Source: Whitmania pigra (taxonomy: Eukaryota > Annelida > Clitellata > Hirudinida > Haemopidae). Taken from it: a DNA stretch of 64,000 bases. The first letter of the stretch is position 1, and each line of letters opens with the position of its first letter. Position numbers and translations under genes: made by a program. The stretch covers positions 114,501 through 178,500 of the forward strand of contig JAJTWR010000036.1 in the NCBI GenBank assembly GCA_021613335.1, read 5' to 3'. Below are positions 37,549 to 50,702 of the stretch, one piece after another. A model generated the notes under the pieces. That model worked only from the letters and a program-made list of their open reading frames with translations, searched no databases and was not told the origin of the DNA.

Positions 37549-40500
37549 TCATAGCTTGCAACTTCCTGCAGTCCTTGGGAATGGAATGACATCTTTAATA
37601 TTTTCAAACCCGAGCAGTACTTGTAGGAATCTTTCGTATCCTATTCCAAATCCACCGTGAGGGGTCGTGCCAAACCTCCGAAGGTCTAAATACCTGGAAA
37701 TTCAATTAACTTGTTAATTGAATGCATGATTTATACCAAACATTTTTTCAACATTCAAATTCTCAATTAATGTTGTAAACAAGTTACAAATAACAAATTT
37801 CCAACCATTCAAGAGATTGAGATTTAAGGCCTTTGACTTTCTCTGTTAGAACATCAAGTCTGTGTTCTCTCAAACTTCCACCGCAGACCTCCCCAACTTC
37901 AGGAAACAACAGGTCGACCATTGCCACCTGCCAAGATGTCTTAATCAGCAAAAACTCATACATCGATATCACCACAACTTAACTGTTTTCCCATCCTCAT
38001 TAACTTTAGCATAAAATGGTGTGAAGGTAGCAGGATAATCTGTGATGAAGACTGGAGTTGAATTGAAAGCACTGACGAGGTATCGTTCATGTTCCTTGCT
38101 CAGATCAACTCCCCACTGTAATCAAAAGCATCAGCAAACTTCATTTTTTTAAATCTTTGTACAAATATATATACAGTACAAAATCAAAGAACCAATGAAA
38201 TATAAATAAATCCAATTAAACATATATTAACTTGTGCTCGATAACAACTTCAATAACCAATGGCATGAACTCACAAAGACTTTTTTCTCAAATGGTGACT
38301 TTGCCTTCATCAGCATGTCTATAGCCTCAGTGTAGGTGATGCTGTAATATTACAAGAGTATTCACAAATAAAGTTTAACATCTGAAAATCATAAACTCCA
38401 CCATTGAAACTTGTTTGACATAATATTCTCAATTCTGTCCTAAAATCAGAAGAATGATACACAATTAAATTCTAAAATAAATAAATGTTATTCATTACTA
38501 ACTACCAACATGGTTATTATGAACATAATAATAATGTCTAATTTAAGGACTGACTTTGTGGTTTGGCTCAGCAACATTTTTCCAAAGAAAGTCGACATCT
38601 TTTTTGCAATTTTCCAAAACATCAGATGCCATCTTTTTCAAGAGATTTTCAATGCACTGTATTTTGAAAAATTAATGTTTTATCATATAATTTAGTACAT
38701 TAGTTTTAAAATAACAAGTAAATTAATACAAATGCTTATCAAAATATTAAGATATAACAAGTAAATTCTTATTTGGACACAGACATTCTCGAAGGAAAAC
38801 CCAAAGCAGCATCTGCTAGTTTCACTCGTCAGTAGTTACAAGCCACACAAACCTCCTTGATGCTGTCGAGCGAATTGATGAAGGACATCTCGGCTTCAAT
38901 CATATGAAACTCTGCGAGGTGGTGTCTCGTGTGCGACGGATCAGCCCTGCACGTCGGCCCAAACGTGTAGACCTTCGAGAAATTCCTATCAATCAAAATT
39001 ATTTCAGTCATTTAAACTACTTATGTACACTGAATTGAACTAGCATAAACATTATTCTTCACAAAGAAAATTATTTGGATTAACAACCAAAACTGAGAAT
39101 ATTAACAATGCACCAAAATGTAATCATGTAACGACATCAACTTGAGAAATGTCAAAATAAAATACATGAGAAGAATCTATGAGAACCCAGCCACTGCTTC
39201 CAAGTGGAACTGTCCTGATACAGTGAGGAAGGTCGGAACATCGAAGAAAGCATCTTTTCGTGTCGGATTTGACTCGTCTGCATTTCCAGGCAGCTTGAGT
39301 GCATTCATTGAAATGTGAATTTTAAACTTAAAAGAATGCGACAGTTCGTCCGACTTACCACGACCTGGAAAACCTCGCCTGCTCCTTCGCAGTCGTTCGT
39401 CGTCAAAATCGGCACATGGACGTGCACAAAGCCGTCGTTCTACATATTATGAAATATAAGGATGAATAGGCTACCTACATATATTGTCATCAGGCACCAC
39501 ACAAGAAATATTTGAAAAATTATTGATCGCATCATTGAACTGTGATAAGTATGTAGGTCATTTTAATCACTACAACATTAACAACAGACCCTGAAAAATT
39601 CGTGAGCAGCAAAATGTGCAACATCGTTGATTCGAAGAAGTGAGGAATGAGTTTGCGTTTTGAATTTCAAATGTGGATAAGTTCTGATGTATTCTAAACT
39701 CTGCTTTTGCTTCACTTTGATTGGAAATACCTGTTTGTTTTGTTTGATAAGTAAATAATTCTTGCATTGAGAAGTTGCTGAATGTCTGTGAAATTGAATT
39801 TAATTTTACGTCAACGTTGCATCCTCCAATGACATCCAGTCTTGATGCTTTTAGTTCAACCTTCTGATCAGCATTCTTAGACTTTTCTAAAACTCCATGA
39901 ACCTCAACAGCACTGCCAAAGTTGGCTTCACTGAAAAAAATTCTTCCAAGTCAAGTTCCAACACATGTATATGTAAACATGATATGCCCACTGCATTGCA
40001 CTAACTAGTTTCATTGCTACTAATTAATCATCTTGTCAGAGAAACATATGTAAATCTAATGAAACCTTGGCCACTATTTATGTGATGTACATATAAAGGA
40101 TGAGAGCTACTCTGTTGGCTAGTCATCATTTTCTAGTTTTGCAACATGGTAATGCAAAGCTATTATTGTAAACTAGGTGCCCCGGCTGATCCTGGCTATT
40201 CCTGCACATTGATTTGGTATTGCAGCTTTGAAATTGATGTCCAAAATAATCTCCTTTTTCAATGGACATTAATGTACCTATCTACCAAGGATGACTTTAG
40301 GTAAAACTCTTAACTATTGATCATTTAATATCAACACAACAAAAAAATGGATTCATAAAAATTGATTCAGTGTGCTAACCTGGTGTGTAATGACAATGGT
40401 ATCACAACTTGGAGTTGCTTAAAATTTGATCCATCATCAATGTTTACGAAAATAATATTTTTGAGATTTCGCACGGATTTTATCCATCCCTTTAAAATTT

Positions 40501-40690
40501 AGTAACATTGTTTCAGCACAATTTTTAGATGCATTATTCCTTATGAAGAACCCACTTTTATGCTCACGCTTTGCTTAGGCAGATCAGCTAAATCATAAAT
40601 CTCCTTGACAGTCATACATTTTGAAGAATGATTGCGATGCAGAAACAGATTTGTTTCTCTAAACAAATTCTTGACAGACCTCCACAACAT
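37549..40690 (-). CDS. NARS2: Asparaginyl-tRNA synthetase, mitochondrial
   Basis: Multi-exon gene with ATG at 40690 and TGA at 37551-37549. The N-terminus [20 protein letters not shown] is rich in Arg, hydrophobic residues and Ser, and acid-poor at the start, a plausible mitochondrial presequence. Next come the OB-fold exon [20 protein letters not shown] (in phase 0 from the first exon), [10 protein letters not shown] and [12 protein letters not shown]. The class II core follows: [15 protein letters not shown] and [17 protein letters not shown] (motif 2), [20 protein letters not shown] and [20 protein letters not shown] (motif 3), ending [16 protein letters not shown]. The pattern fits human NARS2 better than the cytosolic enzyme, which has an extra N-terminal domain. 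It charges mitochondrial tRNA-Asn. Internal exons around 38.1-38.7 and 39.2-39.9 kb were followed only roughly. Confidence 0.9.
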
Positions 40691-43421
40691 ACCGCAAAAA
40701 AAACCTGAGCAATAATATGCAGATAAACAATAGATAATAACATAATATTTGATATACCATTCTACTGCCTCTTTAATGACAAAATATTTATCATTACAGC
40801 TATTAATGTCAAACCTTTGGCATTTCAGTTTCAACAATTATTTTAATTAGAAACATGCCAACTCAATACCTAAGTATGCGCTTAATTGACCTTGATATGT
40901 ACAGCATAAAAATGCTATTTTTCTATTAAACGTTTTTGAGAATAATTAAAGAATTCGCTCATTAGTCGAAGGATCAGTTTTAAAAGCTGGGGATTTACGT
41001 CTAAAGAAAAAAAAAGAGATTTATTGCAATTAGAGTGGAGCACTCCTATTCACTATGAAAAATTGCTTAAATAATTTTCTCACCGATTCGTCATTTCGTG
41101 GTGGCCCTTTTAGAGACTCTGTAACCAAAACATTACCAAGATATTTTAATATTTAGAATTTGTTCAATGCTTGGGAATGTTCGAAAATAAGAACTTTTGC
41201 ATTTTTTAAACGATCATCCTCCCTTCCACGCAACATTCAACATGTAGTAAAAAATTAACGTTTGAACTAGTTTATAAAAAAGTGGGAATTTTTGTGATAT
41301 TTTTGTCAAAGGCAGTCGCTTTTGGATGACCTTATTGACAGGGTCGTAATTTGGGTGAGGGAAGAGTTTGATTTTAGACAAAAAAAGCTCATCTCTTCAT
41401 GTTTTATCCCCCTATTGGCTTGGTTGAAATGACGTTCCTACTTATTGAGGCAAAATTAGCTATTGCAGATTTAGGGAGGGGGACCATGGCCCTCCACGTC
41501 ATTTGGAAAATACAAGAAAAAATTAAGCAAATCTATTATAAAATAAAATTAATGAAAAATTTAAAAAATAAATAAAATTAATTAAAAATTAAAAATATGG
41601 ATTTTAATTTAATATTTTTTCAAATCAATTCAATAATTTACCACTTTAGACGAAAATTGCTGTTCCCCCGCCTTAAATCCACCCTTGAAAACTAAATAAG
41701 GTTGAAATTGTTGTCTCTCCCGATAACACAACACATATTGGAAAGTATTCTTACTAAGATTTTTTGTTCTTGACGTCTTGCAATCTCCTGACATGGAGTT
41801 GTTGGCCACTTCGAAGAATTTTGAATTGCGATTGATTGTATAGAAAATGTCTTCGATGATGCTTAATCTCATAATTTTGCCCTTATTTTTGGGTCAATGT
41901 GTAACCACTTCAATCTCCTTATACCCAAAATATTGGCGGGATATTAGATTAAATAAGTCAATAAACGTCTAGTAACTCAATTATTTCGCTAAGCAAAACA
42001 TGCATCCTTCAAACCAGTGCAAGCAGACGAACATAAGATAGGAAAAGACCGAGAACCCCTGCTCCGGCTTTTTTGACGACCTCGGCTTTTGACTAAAATT
42101 AGCCGGGTTTTAGTCGGGGAATGCCATAAAACATGTATAAAAGTGCGAATATCCATTCCATGTCTGAATCCAAGTTATCGTAAAATCTCTCATTTGATGG
42201 AATAAAATTATTAGCTATTAGTTATAAAAGCTCTTGAGAGGGGATGGGATTTGAACTCCTAATGGAGTCACTCCAAGGCCAAAATCTTGATCACTCGTCT
42301 ACCGACACCTAGTATCAAAAGTTCATGGTAGCTCATAATAACTCATCATAATAAACAAAATAGTCTAATACTTGGAATAAAACTTTCGTGGAATAAAACT
42401 GCTCTGAAAATATTTAGACTTAAGGAACAGTAATGTTTCCTCATTCTTTGGCAAACATCTGACCACGAATGCCATTTAGAACTGCTTTCACTATCACTTG
42501 GGCTGGCAAGTGGGCCATGCACCCATCCGCTCGTTCATCCAACCATCCATCCACTCCAGGTTTACCGCTCTGCTAGGAGCTCGAAGGACACCTTCCACAA
42601 GGAAATGATCATCCGAGGCACCTACACGTTTCTTCTTATACTCGTTTTCCTGTTCTCTGCCTTCTCAGACAAAAGGATTTTTCAGCTTTTTCCAAAGGAC
42701 AAACCCTCGTAGAACTTTAAACGGTGACCTTTTTCCTTTTATCCTAAAGTCAAGCGACTCAAAAAAAAACTGCATTTCACTTGAGACTTTGATTAAGATT
42801 GATAACAAATGATAGTTAATGAAGGAATAGTAAACACAAGTTTTGAGTCTTGAAATTATGGAATTATAGCCAAATAACTGCATTCCTTAATGAATTTGCA
42901 CGCTAGCATTGCAAATAGTATCAAGAAGTTGAAGAAAAGCAGAAAATTACACTATTAATACGTTAGAAAGTTTTCATATCTAAACATGCTAACCCGGCCC
43001 CGGCTAAAAAGTGACCCCGGTCGATTCATAACGTAAGATGACTGAGGAAATGAAGGACAAGTTGGAGTATCTAACGGCTGGAAGGTTTTACAGGGAGGTC
43101 TACGGAATATTTATTCGAAAGCATACCCTAGTGTTTGTCTGTCCAAAGCTGACTTCCTAATTTTTATTATACCCATTTTTAACATATTTCTCGGCAAAAT
43201 GTCGGATGGGCACAAAAAATCTATCACACTTCACAATACATTGCGGCGTTTTTGAAGTCACAAACTAAACTGGCAAATAAACATTCATCAGCGAAACAGA
43301 ATTCATGAAATGAATGTTTTGAAACATTAAATTCTAAGCCTTACTGACCACCAAAAAATAATGTTTCAGAAAATTTAATGTAAATTTAATTTGCTGCAAC
43401 TTTAAAAATCTTGTCTCATGA
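40691..43421. other. Intergenic spacer with repeat relics
   Basis: A 2.7-kb spacer between NARS2 and the dehydrogenase gene. No supported gene. It holds a tRNA-like relic (42241-42311), CCGG-containing blocks near 42050-42120 and 42985-43025 that look like transposon debris, and a small ATCC-rich patch near 42520-42560. Confidence 0.45.
42241..42311 (-). repeat. Degenerate tRNA-like sequence (Ser/Leu-like), SINE or tRNA relic
   Basis: On the minus strand the stretch starts AGGTGTCGGTAGACGAGTG, similar to the D-arm/A-box of Leu or Ser tRNAs, and ends AGGAGTTCAAATCCCATCCCC with a good B box (GTTCAAATC). A TGGAG-TGA-CTCCA hairpin sits where the long variable arm would be. The acceptor ends do not pair well (AGGTGTC against CATCCCC), so a working tRNA is unlikely. 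Confidence 0.5.
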
Positions 43422-45970
43422 TCAAACTTTTGTTCTGTTTTTGTGGCCGTAGTTGAGTTCTGCTCCTCCCGACAAAGGAATGTCGACACCAGTCATAAAT
43501 GTTCCTTCAGCTGCTAAGAATAAGCACAGGTCTGCACAATTCTCGGGGGTACCAAACTTGCCCAGAAGCTGAATATTAGAAATATATTTCTCTTGTGATA
43601 ATAATGAAGCTAATAACTTAAAATAAATTAAATTTATTAACTGACACCATATCACAGTAGCGATGATCACAGACAAGTTGCATTTAAGATTTCATTTTTA
43701 CCTGCGCATTCCTACCAGCTTCCACAATCTTCTCGAAATCACCGCACTCCATAGCCACAGACTGCCACATTGGCGTTAAGATGTTGCCAGGTGATATTCT
43801 GCCATTCAAAGTATGATAGAAGTTGAACAAATTGGACAATTACTAACTAGGTAATTATTTATTTAATAACCAGCGTGTTAACAGCACGTCCCATAAGCTA
43901 ACAACAATCTCATTTTGTATAATTTTTAAACAATGTTACACGAAATTTGCAATTAAAAGAAGTTATTGAACGCTAAGCGATGTTTTACGAAAGCAGCTAT
44001 CAACTGATGCATTGAATGGTGAGTGATGAAGAGATAAAAACACTCACGAATTAACTCGAACTTGATGAACGGCCTCATCGATGGCCAAGGATTTGGTCAT
44101 GGCGGTGATTGCACCCTGGAAATTAATATTCAGTTAACGAGGTCGTTATGGAAACTATATAATTAATAACTCTTACTTTCGTGGCACAATAGGTGACTGC
44201 CTCTGCCTGTCCAATCCAGTTGACCAGACTGGAGATGTTGATAATATTTCCGCAGGTCTTTCTCAGGTGTGGCAAAGCGTACTGTTGGAGTGAACAATTT
44301 AGTGACTGGTAGCATTTTGAGTTAATACTAGCAAATTTTGCAAATAAAAACTTATTTTGAATTTTTCAGATTTTTAAATTTCATGATCGGAATCAGAATT
44401 CTCACTTTTGAAGTCAGAAAGTAAGCCATGACGTTGATGCCGAAAAGTTCTCTGAACTCTTCAGATGAGAAGTGATCAATTGTTTTATGGGGAGGATCTG
44501 AAGCAGGAATTAAGATAAACTATGATAATGCACGTTAATTTATTATAATTAAACAAGGTTTTATTATCATGAAAATGCTATGTGGCATCGCTGTTGAGGA
44601 AGGTTATAGAAAATTATTTGTCGTATAATCTTAATTCATGTTACATTTGAAAATTTTAATGATATATTCTATTTATTTAAGTAAAGATTAATTTGTATTT
44701 CATGTTCTAATTATTTGTTTATTTCGTGTCAGAAATAATTTTAAATTTTAAATTAGATGAGAAAAAGTTAGCAAGGAAAATAATTGCAATCGATGAAGTT
44801 TTTACCTAAGTATCATATATATATCATGATATACGGTTTAAAATGGCGTTAACAGACAGATGAAGATAATGTAGTGAACGAGGTAATAATTTAAAACCAA
44901 TTTTTTTTCCAAAAGAAACTTTTAAACTTACGAACACCGGCACTGTTAATGAGACAATCGATTTTGCCAAACATTTTCAGTGTCTCGTTGATCAAATTCT
45001 GAAATCACAATTTAATTTCACATCTTGATTACAAATAATCGTAGTCGTATACATCCTCAAAAGTTCGTCCAAATAATGCTTCATGCCAAAGAAAGAGATT
45101 ATTCAATAGGATATCCAATCCTACACATTGAAAACGATAGTATAAAACATTTAAACGATTTTTTGAAGAGTCTACAAGGCCCTTATTTTTTAGGTCTATT
45201 TCAAGACCCCACCCACTTTCGGACGAGCTTAAAAATTGCGCCATAAATTAAAAGAGGAAGAGTTCAAGGTTGATAAGCCTTTAAAGCTAGTCTCACATCA
45301 CTGAATGCTCATCACTTTATTAGCAACAAATTATAAAATTCACGCGGTTAAACTGCCGCGTTTGAAAGTCTATTATTTAAAAAGACATAAAATTATTTTC
45401 CGCTTCGAGTAAAACGGAAGTGCCCATCATATTTAACTCTTTAGCATTCAATTCATAAATATTTAAATATTCAGGTCATTGATATCCATTCAGTTCACAA
45501 TTGATTATTCCCTCCTCAATTATTCAAATGTTCGCAGTAATGGGAGGACCTAATATTTTTTAAAATTGAAAACAATTCACCTTGATGTGTTCTTCCATGT
45601 TGAGATCACAAAATACGTACGAGAAAGTCCCTGGTCCTTGTGACTCTAAGTTCTTCTCCATTGCCAGTCCTTTCTCCTCTGAATTTCATTGGTTCATTTT
45701 AAGGGGCACAGTTCATTGAATATTAATTTCATATTTGAAATCAAACCTTCGTTAGAACAGGCCACCACATTTGCTCCTTCTTGAACTGAAACAAGAACGG
45801 GTTTACCCGAACATGTGAAAACCTAGAAACAGTTTCAGTTCAATGTCAAGGTCGAAAAATATTCCAAACTCACCAAACTTGAGGGCAATTCCTTCACCGA
45901 TTCCACTAGTGGCTCCCGTGACGATAACAACTTTGTCCTTGTACCTCAACTTTTGAATGTTCTCCAACAT
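43422..45970 (-). CDS. Short-chain dehydrogenase/reductase, HSD17B14-like
   Basis: About nine short exons. The core is a classical [17 protein letters not shown] (TGxxxGxG cofactor loop), [22 protein letters not shown] (NAG-type motif as NSAG), [18 protein letters not shown] (catalytic Ser), [16 protein letters not shown] (YxxxK), [12 protein letters not shown], and the C-terminal [20 protein letters not shown]. This order and the GGAELNYG ending match HSD17B14, an NAD-dependent dehydrogenase acting on 17-beta-hydroxysteroids and possibly fucose. The substrate in this organism is unknown. The start used is [13 protein letters not shown] (45970), giving a normal-length N-terminus. An in-frame upstream ATG at 46021 would add 17 residues (MTRFLARFINYNF), which could act as a targeting extension. 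Confidence 0.88.
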
Positions 45971-46640
45971 GTTATTCGTCGGGAAATTATAATTTATAAA
46001 ACGAGCTAGGAAACGAGTCAAAAAGTTCTCCGAATGAATCCAACAATTTTAGGACCAAAGAACAACGCTTCACTCCTAATCGAAAAATGAGCGTTCAAAA
46101 GTTGGTCCCTTCTTTTAATGAAGTCTCTCATCTAATTGTGCGCTGCAGAACGAATGTTGGCTTGTAGACGCATAACAACAACAGCAACAATAACAAAAAT
46201 CCATTTGTTATATAACTAATTCTATTTAAGAACAATAGAAATTGTAAAACTGAAGAAAAATCGTCATAAACAATGAGAGCATGGTAAATTTGTGATCTTT
46301 TAAATGATAATTTTTCAGAATTTCAAATCAAATGCTAGGAAGTTTGAAAGTAGACAAAACAACTTTTATTGATTTTATGCCTCGGTTAATAGGCCCAATT
46401 TCTTTCACGTGCGAGTCTTTAGTCATTTTAGACCCGAGGCTCAAAAAGTTAACCGTCATTCTTTCAAGCTCACACATACACACTTCAAACTGCACAATAA
46501 TGCAATACACAATTCATTGGAATGCCTGTATTCACATACATTTATCTCTATAGTTATACAACTACAATTAATATTATACGAGACAATATTAATGTGGACT
46601 TTTTTTTACTTATTACTCTATTTTTAATATATTAATAAAG

Positions 46641-46748
46641 TATATTATATTATTAAAGTATATTATATTAATAGAGTATATTATATTAACAGAATATATT
46701 ATATTAACAGAATATATTATATTAACAGAATATATTATATTAATAAAC
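46641..46748. repeat. Six-copy 18-bp AT-rich tandem repeat
   Basis: Six consecutive 18-mers share TATATTATATTA and then vary: TTAAAG, ATAGAG, ACAGAA (three identical copies), ATAAAC. The identical copies sit in the middle and divergence lies at the edges, as in a young minisatellite. Confidence 0.9.
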
Positions 46749-47424
46749 GATAAAGTGACTTCTTGTGACGTTGTTTTTATGAACGGAAGATTGTTTATAA
46801 TTATTTACTCAAAGCACTCAGCAGCTCAGAAGCACGTTGGTTGGTCGTGCAAAAATTTACCGTGGAACATTAATTCCATTAACGTAAACTTAAATTAGCA
46901 TAAATAAAAACTGAATTGATGCCGCTAAAAGTCGTAAATAATGCTCAATTATTCACTTCCATCTTGAAAGGTTTTGAAACTCAGAAACAAATTGAAAATT
47001 ATGATCACCACAACGGAGTTAAATTCATTACTTATTAAATTATTACCATATAAGCCCAAGCGAACACTTTTGTAAATAAAATTTTAATTGAAAAAATAAT
47101 CATTTCAAAATAAAGTATTTCTTAAATAATAATTATAATGTTAATAATTATAATAATTTGTTTAAAACTCCAAAACAACTAATTATTTATAATTAAAGAT
47201 TTATTTTTATGTGAAATGTTTTTTGGAGTAATAGATCAGAATTGCAGAATTGCAGAATTCAAGAATTTGGAAGCATTTGGTAATTCTTAATACTTCAATA
47301 ATTTATTGTAATTTATTGGACTCCTACAAAACAAGAATGGAAAATCAAAGTTCTTGTCGCACATTAACATGTATTCATTTCTCTTCAGAACTATTTCTGC
47401 CCTTGTGTCTTCATTATCGACCTG

Positions 47425-47590
<166 letters not shown>

Positions 47591-50074
47591 TTTAACACAA
47601 ACATTGTAATAATCACATTTAGTAACATTATAAAATTGCATTTAACACACTATTTTGCATTGCATTGACATTGCTCAACAACATTAACCCCAAGCGTATG
47701 ATGAAAAGGGATTCGATGCTTGGGTCTGTCATCGTTGTAAGTCCTAGTATCCAACCACGTGGCTCTTCGCCTCATCTGCAAAATTTTTAAGTTTGTCTTA
47801 TTTTAGTTAAATATTTATTTATTTATTTATTCGCATTTCTCTCGGTGTGTTTAACTTTACTCCAGTCAAATTATATGTTCGGAAGATCTAAAACTTCCTC
47901 AAACTGAAAATGGCTATTAATGAATTCATTGGTTTGACATTACTCCAAATCTCTCCAGTCTTCACTTTTATTTTATTACAACATCTCACTTTATTATTTT
48001 AGTTTATTAATCAACTTAAAATAATTTTATAATTTGAAGTTTTGCTAACTCACAATGAAATTAAATTATTATTTTTCGAAATCAATGAAATTATTATTTT
48101 TGTGGCACTTACCAATTATTACTAATTCTGAAATAAATATTGCCATCATATCACAGCTCAATTTACTTACAAGATATTGAGAAAAAATGAAAATTCTTAA
48201 AACATTCGCTACTTTTTTAATCTTAAAATTCACCGCAGTTTCCATTCAAACTAGACATTCTACAACATTTCATACACAATTGTTCTAAAACAACAATTCA
48301 AATCTGAAATACGTCTTAAAATTTACAATTCCCGCACGTGTGAAACTATGAATTTTAAGCACTTCATCCTTTTTGCGACTCATTTTTGTCACAACTAAAG
48401 TTTTAAAACAACTGGATCCCATAAGGATTTAAACAGAAAATAAGAACTTCGATATTGGATCTTTTTCATACAGAAAATTACTATTTGATTGGGCCCGCAT
48501 TTCATGTACAGCATATAAGAATAAATTACTGAACGTCCTAATCAACAAACCAATGAGTAAAAGAACGAAGCTATTTTCCTCGATATTTAAGGTATTCTTA
48601 AGTTTATGTAAGTATCGACTCACCTCATTTTATTAATTTAATGTCTTTCTAATTAAACTTTCTTTAATTATCGATTACAAAAACACATGGTGATCAAATT
48701 AAATGAGCCTTATGCAAGTTTCAAATGAAATGAAGTTACTAAGTCATTCTTGTCCAAACCTCTCGTGGATAGGCAGACGACCAAAAGAGAATAAAAATCA
48801 AGATCATGTGATTCCCTTTCATGTTATTTTATTCACAAAAGTTTCGGTATAATGAAATAATTCAAACTTGTTCGAACCACACCTTTTATCGCACCTTAAA
48901 TAAGGGTGCTTTTTTTCTCTCACCTTCTTCACATCTCCACTCAGACGTTCTTTAGACGAAGATTGAAATAAATAGTATTCAAAGCGCATAAAGGATCTGT
49001 GCTTTCACTTGTTATTATAAATGGTTATGGTTAGATTTAAATTATGGTTCTTGGACAAATTTTAAATTGATCACACCAAATACCTTTTCATAAATTAATA
49101 TACGTATTTTTTTAGCTTAATTATTTTAGTAATTAGTGAAAAACATAAAAAATGTCTTCTTCGCCACGTTGTCAGTTTGCATTGCCATCGACAAACTAGT
49201 TGATTTCACCTGACGTGATTCTTCGTTTTGCGAAGGCAATGGAAAACATTAACTAACTGATACTAAGGTAAGTTAATTCTACAAAATTTCTGGACGCCTG
49301 TGAATTTTGATGTCCAAACAAATGTTACTGAGAAGTCTTAAAAGTTCAGCTATTTCTCAAGCAAGGTTAGGGCTCGTATGAAATTAAGAGTATAATTAAG
49401 AATTTATAAACAAACGATGAGATCAAACACAGACGTCCCTCGGCCTATGAACTGCGAGGTAACTTAGAGCATAAGCAGATAACAACAAGATTAAAATAAC
49501 CATTAACAATGCAATTTTTAATCACATCGATTGCACTTTTAGCTGAATTGATATGGTATTATTGCATCTAAACGTTTCCTACTTCCAAAATAGTTAAACG
49601 CTTCTTGTGAGTTTTCTGACGAATCCTTCGCCGTAAAGGTATGCTGGTGTGCGATCAGAGGAATGATAAGGATGGTCAGCACTGAGATAAATCAACCACT
49701 CTTGGGTGTTGGTATCATTTATAAAACGTTATCAATCACGGCAAAATTCCATGTTAAAAAAATAAAATTCACAAAAAACGTTTTTGAGACGTTTAAAAAA
49801 AGAGAGCAACAAATATAAAATGTTGGCATCCAAAATATGAAAGTCAAGATTTCCCGATCATTTGACCGTTATTTTCTCGAAAAAATTCCCGGTCAATTTC
49901 CATGGACCACTGAAAGACATAATGGAAACACAGTAAAGTTGACTAATTAATAATCTGTAATATATTCAAATATTAAAATTTATTAAAACGGAAAGTAAAT
50001 GAAAATAAATTAATTTATTGTAAAACATGAATGTAGCGTGCACAAAATATGAACGTTCTATAAATAAGAATTAG

Positions 50075-50235
50075 TCGGAGTGGAGGTTAGTCCAATGGGT
50101 TGAATTACAAGCTTATGGATTGGAAACAATGTTTGCAGCCCAACCACCGCTGCCCGGGTAGGATTGCTAAATGGTAGAAAGATGAAAAGTATTTTCACAT
50201 CCCATACGCCGTGTGGCTTACGAATACATAAGGCA
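50075..50235 (+). repeat. SINE-like candidate
   Basis: GC-richer than its surroundings. It starts GTCGGAGTGGAGGTTAGTCC, with GGTTAGTCCAATGGG resembling a tRNA A box, and has a weak B-box-like GTTTGCAGCC about 45 bases on. A non-tRNA body follows (GGTAGAAAGATGAAAAG, CCCATACGCCGTGTGGCTTA). No second copy is in the window and no clear flanking duplication was found, so the call is tentative. Confidence 0.35.
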
Positions 50236-50702
50236 CACAAAATATCATCTAAAATAAATACAAATATAAAATTTAAAAGATGTTTGCAAGTCTTCAAATG
50301 GATAAAGTGAAATATTATAATTAATTTATTTTTGAGTACAACAATAATATACTAGCTTGTTATTCTTAACAAAAATATTATTAAACTGAAATCAGAAAAA
50401 TGTGATCTTCAAAAATGTTTACTTTCTGGTTCACATCTTTCATGATGACGTCGGCCATCTCAACGAGCAATCTGTTTGTTACGTCACGAGTGCTGGTGTA
50501 CATGAGGATTTCATTACTAAATTTAACAATTTGAATTAATTTCAATTAACATATTATAAGCATTGCAAGTTTAAATATTAGTATGTTATCTTAATACATT
50601 ATATTATATATTTGATATTATAATAAAAAATAATTAATCTTTATAACATTGTGACAATGTATTCTACTGCTGTCTGCTTAACTTAACTTAACTTAATCGG
50701 CA

